From Nematopogon swammerdamellus (Eukaryota; Arthropoda; Insecta; Lepidoptera; Adelidae), in the NCBI GenBank assembly GCA_946902875.1, contig OX336345.1:20181395-20245394 (forward strand): DNA of 64,000 nt. Direction: 5' to 3'. The notes under the pieces were generated by a model. That model searched no databases and was not told the origin of the DNA. It saw only the letters and a program-made list of their open reading frames with translations. Of the stretch, positions 59,621-64,000 are shown in pieces; the stretch's first letter is position 1; each line of letters starts with the position of its first letter. The translations under genes and the position numbers were made by a program.

Positions 59621-60127
59621 AATTGTCGCCTTTTCATAACTGATCCAGACACTAAACTACATTTTTTAATCGATACAGGAGCCGACATCTCGATTGTATC
59701 ACCCCGGCTATCAGACCGAGGAAATATAACGCAATATTTATACGCTGCGAATAATACAAAAATAGCTGCTTTCGGTGAACGTACCTTAGAACTGGAGCTC
59801 GGTCTCAAAAAGAAATTCAAATATTCCTTCACTGTAGCGAATGTTCAATACCCAATAATTGGAGCCCACTTTCTATTACATTACAAATTGATAGTAGACT
59901 TACCCGGAAGAAGATTAATAGATAGTTATACATGGTTCCATTCTGCTACAGAAATTATGGAATTGAGCACAGATGACTGTACTAAAATCAGTACAATTTG
60001 CCCAAACAGTGACATAGGTGAACTACTTAAAAAGTTCCGAGCCCTTCAAGAAGTTTCAAATCAAATAGACGTTATCAAACACAATACAAAGCATTTCATT
60101 GAAACTACTGGACCTCCGCGCCTCTAA
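59486..60127 (+). pseudogene. Protease region of Pol
   Basis: 213-codon frame overlapping the Gag tail. LIDTGADISIVSPRL (about 59,669-59,713) is the aspartic protease active site (DTG) and PIIGAHFLLHY the downstream ILG-like block. A frameshift at about 60,100-60,125 passes into the RT frame. Confidence 0.85.
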
Positions 60128-61264
60128 ACCACGGAGACTATCACCAGAAAAATTAAAAGTAGCACGGGAAGCTTTCCACGTCATGCAAGAACTTGGTCTC
60201 TGCAGACCATCCAAAAGTCCATGGGCCAGCTGCTTACATATGGTTCCCAAAAAGTCAGGAGATTGGAGGCCTTACGGAGATTATCGTCGTTTGAACAACA
60301 TTACAATACCAGATCAGTACCCACTTCCGAACATTCAAGATTGCACAAACTTTCTTGCCGACAAAACTACATTCTGCACCATAGATCTCGTCCGTGCCTA
60401 TCAACAAATACCTGTACTACCTGAACATGTCGACAAAACCGCAATTACAACACCATTTGGACTTTATGAATTTCCATTCATGCCATTTGGTCTCAAGAAC
60501 GCAGCTCAAACATTCCAACGATTCATGAATGAAGTTTTTGCAGATGTAGACTTGTCTACATTGTCTACATTCTAGTCTTTGTCTACATTGATGATATTTT
60601 AATCGCATCACAGAATGACTCGCAGCACAAGGAGCATTTACAAATCGTTTTACAGAAGCTATCAGACTACGGACTAAAGATAAACATTGCAAAATGTTCA
60701 TTCTCTCAGAATAGCGTCTTTTTCCTCGGCTAAGATATATCCGAAGAAGGATTAAAACCACGCGACGACAAGGTATCTGCTATTATTAATTTCCCAAAAC
60801 CAGAAACCATCTGTCAAATGCGCCGCTACCTTGGAATGGTCAACTTCTACAGAAGGTTTATCCCACATGGTGCAGACATTCAAGCGTCATTACATGTAAC
60901 GGGTAAGCGTAACGACAAAATAAACTGGACAGAACCAATGAATACTGCATTTGAAAAAACAAAACAAAGCATTAGTAACAGTGTGATGCTTGCCCACCCA
61001 CGCTCTGATGCACCATTGTCAATTCATTCAGATGCATCAGATTCAGCTATTGGTGGTGTACTACATCAAATATACAATAAGAAATCACAACCACTGGGTT
61101 TTTTCTCTCGAAAATTGACAGATACAGAAAAGAAATATTCAGCTTATGATAGAGAGCTTTTAGCACTGTATGAAACAATCAAACGCTTCGCACACATGTT
61201 GGAAGGACAAAAGTTACACAGATCACAAGCCTCTGATCTATGCTTTTCAACAAAGATCAGATAA
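60099..61264 (+). pseudogene. Reverse transcriptase and RNase H regions of Pol
   Basis: [36 protein letters not shown] (catalytic Asp), [19 protein letters not shown]. The frame then breaks in a threefold TGTCTACAT duplication (60,553-60,590) and resumes with VYIDDILIAS (catalytic pair). A TAA at 60,732 interrupts the frame just after VFFLG. RNase H: SIHSDASDSAIGGVL and [13 protein letters not shown]. Another frameshift at about 61,215-61,260 leads to the integrase frame. Confidence 0.85.
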
Positions 61265-62327
61265 GCTGAATGCACGTTCTTCCAGGCAACTCTCATACAT
61301 CTCACAATTCACAACCGACATAAAACATGTAACAGTCATAGATAACATTGTTGCCGATATATTATCGAGAATTAATGCGATACAGTCCAAAATGCCCACC
61401 AACACTAAACTAGCAACCGCTCAAATATTTGATGAATCTTTAAGAGAATTGCTTTCATCATCAAAATCAAATTTGAAACTAAAAAAAATTACAACAAACG
61501 ATAATGTACAACTATACTGCGATATTTCCACTGCAAGAGTTCGACCATATTTGCCACTCAGGTACAGAGAAGTGATTTGTAAACAAATACATGATATATC
61601 ACACCCCGGTATTAAAGCAACTTACAAAATGATATCAGCACGATTTGTCTGGCCAAATATGAACAAAGAAATTAAGCACTTTGTACGAAACTGTGAACAA
61701 TGTCAAATATCAAAAGTCAACAAGCACGAAAAATCGCAACTTCAACATTTTCTCCCACCTGATGAACGCTTCTCACACGTCCACATAGACATTGTTGGAC
61801 CATTACCATTATCAAACAATTGTCGTTACCTTCTAACTTGCATCGACAGATTCACTCGTTGGCCAGAAGCAATCCCGATAAAAGAGCAATCAGCCGAAAC
61901 AGTCGCTAGAGCATTAATAGGTACATGGATCTGTAGATTCGGAGTTCCACGTCGGATAACTACAGATCAAGGAGCGAACTTTGTATCAGAACTTTTTCAT
62001 TCCCTATCAAAACATCTGGGTGTAAATGTACACCACACAAACGCCTATCATCCACAGGCAAATGGTTTGATTGAGCGATGGCACAGATCCCTCAAAGCAT
62101 CTCTGATGTGCCGGCTAAGCAAAAGACGAGAATTGTGGACTGAAGAACTACCCATTATTATGTTTGGTCTTAGAAGTGCCATCAAAGAAGACATAAAACA
62201 TAGTCCAGCAAAACTTGTATACGGAACGACTCTCCGTCTGCCTGGTGAAATTTTTATTCCACCTTCAAGCACTCCTTCAGAAGAAACATATCCAGAAAAG
62301 CTTAGAATGTTTTTCAGACAACTATGA
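61170..62327 (+). pseudogene. RNase H tail and integrase of Pol
   Basis: [20 protein letters not shown] closes the RNase H. Integrase: zinc domain (H-x3-H ... CEQC), catalytic Asp in [15 protein letters not shown], second Asp in [16 protein letters not shown] and Glu in [17 protein letters not shown], all retained. The frame stops at 62,325-62,327 and a shifted C-terminal piece continues. Confidence 0.85.
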
Positions 62328-62416
62328 ATTGAACCCCCCAACTGGCACTGCAACCCAAAAATTTTCCACAATCCAGAATTGACACTTGTTCTCACGTATT
62401 TCTACGAGACGATTCT

Positions 62417-62788
62417 TTGAGATTTGCGCTTATACCACCATATAAGGGACCATACCGAGTTTTAAGTCGAGCAAATAAAACATTTCATCTTCTTATTGAT
62501 GGAAAAAGCAAGCCAACGTCAATAGACAGACTAAAATCGGCGCATTTAGACAAAACCTTTCCAGCAAAGGAAGAACATCTTCAAAGACAGTCAGCTTCTA
62601 ACAACGCGTCAGACTCTAACCCCAAGGACGATTCTGTAGCTAAAAACGTTCATACAAGCCTAAATGAATCATTGAATGATAATGATCGTCATAATATCAA
62701 CATCCCAGCAAATTTGGACGATCCCACAACTTCGAGGACTTCGAGGACAGGAAGACGTATAAGAATACCAGCCAGATTTCGATATTAA
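62417..62788 (+). pseudogene. Pol C-terminal piece
   Basis: RFALIPPYKGPYRVLSRANK with SIDRLKSAHL is the integrase C-terminal GPY/F-type module, followed by a Ser/Asn-rich tail ending IRIPARFRY at 62,788. Confidence 0.8.
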
Positions 62789-62824
62789 CTCCTCAAGACC
62801 GGCGTTAAATCTGGAAGAGGAGTA

Positions 62825-62995
62825 TGTGGCGGTGCTGGCCACTATAGACATTGAACAGATTTAAAATATTAATTTTGACAACTTTGTTTATAGTCTTGTC
62901 ATTGCAGACTTGTCAATCTTCCTTTAACATTCAAAAAACATAATAAATATTATTTTACGAGCATCATATTATTTTATCCACCACGAGCAGCTAAA
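62825..62995 (+). repeat. 3' LTR
   Basis: 171 bp; differs from the 5' LTR by AATATTAA for AATAATAA and one extra base in CCTTTAACATTC. The part from 62,901 is also the start of the palindromic array. Confidence 0.9.
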
Positions 62996-64000
62996 GATGT
63001 TCGAAAACGTGGACGGCTGGATCGTGGTTAGTGGATTTGAAGAGTGATCCAAGTCTAGCGAGTTTTCCTCCAGAATAAAAACTGGCACTCCATTTGTGAC
63101 CCCGTGTGTCGCGTGGGGATAACTTATTGCTATAATTAGTATCAGCAAATTCATCTTGTTTTTTTTTTCGTAGGTACCTATCTTATTTCTGCACAAGTAA
63201 GATATCAAACTAACTTACACCATTACAAATAGTGTAAGTTAGTTTGAGATCTTACTTGTGCAGAAATAAGATAGGTACCTACGAAAAAAAAACAAGATGA
63301 ATTTGCTGATACTAATTATAGCAATAAGTTATCCCCACGCGACACACGGGGTCACAAATGGAGTGCCAGTTTTTATTCTGGAGGAAAGCTCGCTAGACTT
63401 GGATCACTCTTCAAATCCACTAACCACGATCCAGCCGTCCACGTTTTCGAACATCTTTAGCTGCTCGTGGTGGATAAAATAATATGATGCTCGTAAAATA
63501 ATATTTATTATGTTTTTTGAATGTTAAAGGAAGATTGACAAGTCTGCAATTTTGTTTATAGTCTTGTCATTGCAGACTTGTCAATCTTCCTTTAACATTC
63601 AAAAAACATAATAAATATTATTTTACGAGCATCATATTATTTTATCCACCACGAGCAGCTAAAGATGTTCGAAAACGTGGACGGCTGGATCGTGGTTAGT
63701 GGATTTGAAGAGTGATCCAAGTCTAGCGAGTTTTCCTCCAGAATAAAAACTGGCACTCCATTTGTGACCCCGTGTGTCGCGTGGGGATAACTTATTGCTA
63801 TAATTAGTATCAGCAAATTCATCTTGTTTTTTTTTTCGTAGGTACCTATCTTATTTCTGCACAAGTAAGATCTCAAACTAACTTACACCATTACAAATAG
63901 TGTAAGTTAGTTTGAGATCTTACTTGTGCAGAAATAAGATAGGTACCTACGAAAAAAAAACAAGATGAATTTGCTGATACTAATTATAGCAATAAGTTAT
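62901..64000. repeat. Palindromic array, 668-bp period
   Basis: Arms 62,901-63,220 and 63,232-63,551 are reverse complements around CATTACAAATA. A second turn at 63,551-63,568 restarts the same orientation, so the block repeats with a 668-bp offset (ACTTACAC at 63,213 and 63,881) and runs off the window. Each arm holds the 3' part of the LTR, GATG, and the 5' exon of the Ac45-like copy. Differences are single bases (ATATC/AGATC; AGAAAGCTCG against AGAAAACTCG-type). Confidence 0.95.
62996..63153 (-). pseudogene. VhaAC45-like: Ac45-like 5' part with signal peptide
   Basis: ATG at 63,153 (minus) gives MNLLILIIAISYPHATHG, a signal peptide, then VTNGVPVFILEENSLDLDHS and NPLTTIQPSTFSNI, where the LTR element intervenes. 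It continues in frame at 58,580. Two further copies of this exon (plus, 63,297-63,454; minus, 63,664-63,821) are products of the palindromic array. Without joining, each reads into the LTR and stops after SCSWWIK. Confidence 0.75.

Larger units (their letters stand above)
58581..62999 (+). mobile_element. Ty3/gypsy-type LTR retrotransposon with GATG target duplication
   Basis: LTRs at 58,585-58,754 and 62,825-62,995 differ at a few positions only. GATG lies just outside both (58,581-58,584 and 62,996-62,999). A primer-binding-site-like CTGGTGACCCCGACG follows the 5' LTR and a purine tract GGAAGAGGAG precedes the 3' LTR. Gene order is Gag, protease, RT, RNase H, integrase, as in Ty3/gypsy; no envelope frame. 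The LTRs start TG but end TAAA rather than CA. Multiple frameshifts and stops make this copy non-functional. Confidence 0.9.

Noticed and set aside
58585..62995. Endogenous retrovirus with envelope gene
   Set aside because: After integrase there is only a Ser/Asn-rich Pol tail before the 3' LTR; no signal peptide, membrane anchor or envelope-like frame belongs to the element. The signal-peptide frame beyond the LTR is host Ac45-like.
62969..63876. Three separate small secreted-peptide genes (61-79 codons)
   Set aside because: They are copies of one Ac45-like 5' exon multiplied by the palindromic array, ending inside LTR sequence.

Overview
This is repeat-rich insect DNA, most likely from a moth or butterfly (Lepidoptera). 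The evidence is the mix of interspersed repeats with the look of lepidopteran families (GGGTTCCGTA repeats, CTAGCTTTTGCC-type repeats, AACCGACTTC-type repeats), R1-clade, RLE-type, RTE-like and jockey-like non-LTR retrotransposons, P-like, hAT, piggyBac-like and Tc1/mariner-like DNA elements, and spliced eukaryotic gene pieces. I see no bacterial operon, CRISPR array, rRNA gene or intact tRNA gene. Almost all long reading frames belong to mobile elements, most of them broken.

Layout. 1-936 (minus): left-truncated element protein with a PHD finger, a C2H2 finger and the start of a reverse transcriptase (RT). 1-8 kb: SINEs, small palindromes, a piggyBac-like deletion derivative (5,671-6,458) and a 1.1-kb repeat block with a fold-back core. 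8.2-12.4 kb: a decayed non-LTR retrotransposon with a restriction-like endonuclease. 12.5-15.2 kb: fragments of three other RTs; one is split by a 1.5-kb GC-rich insertion that looks like a promoter plus first exon. 16.3-17.5 kb: a Tc1/mariner-like relic. 17.95-21.14 kb (minus): the clearest non-transposon coding, a 907-residue cysteine-motif protein and an upstream terminal exon. 22.1-23.0 kb: a 68-bp minisatellite. 23,928-27,503: a P-like THAP element with 39-bp inverted ends and an 8-bp target duplication, containing nested elements. 27.5-38.4 kb: SINEs, fold-back elements, tandem repeats, a possible CCAAT/TATA promoter and a palindromic element with a repeated XhoI-core motif. 38,876-46,771: a near-perfect 7.9-kb palindrome of an R1-clade retrotransposon, followed by a 5'-truncated third piece carrying its 3' end (to 48,071). 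48,796-50,707: a hAT element with a perfect 8-bp duplication. 50.7-58.2 kb: THAP relics, MITEs, a Tc1-like fragment and a tandem array of about 315-bp units. 58,581-62,999: a Ty3/gypsy-type LTR retrotransposon, frameshifted, inserted with a GATG duplication into a minus-strand copy of the V-ATPase accessory subunit Ac45 (VhaAC45/ATP6AP1-like). 62.9-64.0 kb: a 668-bp-period array of palindromes made from the LTR end and the Ac45-like 5' exon, running off the window.

How it fits together. The window is a nest of insertions, and several host sites can be read across the insert: the LTR element in the Ac45-like frame, the hAT in GCCACGAG, the P-like element in a tandem repeat that also has uninterrupted copies, and a GC-rich insert inside an RT. 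The strongest signals are the complete P-like element with two end-only relatives, the tRNA/5S rRNA chimeric SINE family, the hairpin micro-insertions with target duplications, the two sets of large palindromes (biological snap-back or assembly artefact) and the cysteine-motif protein.
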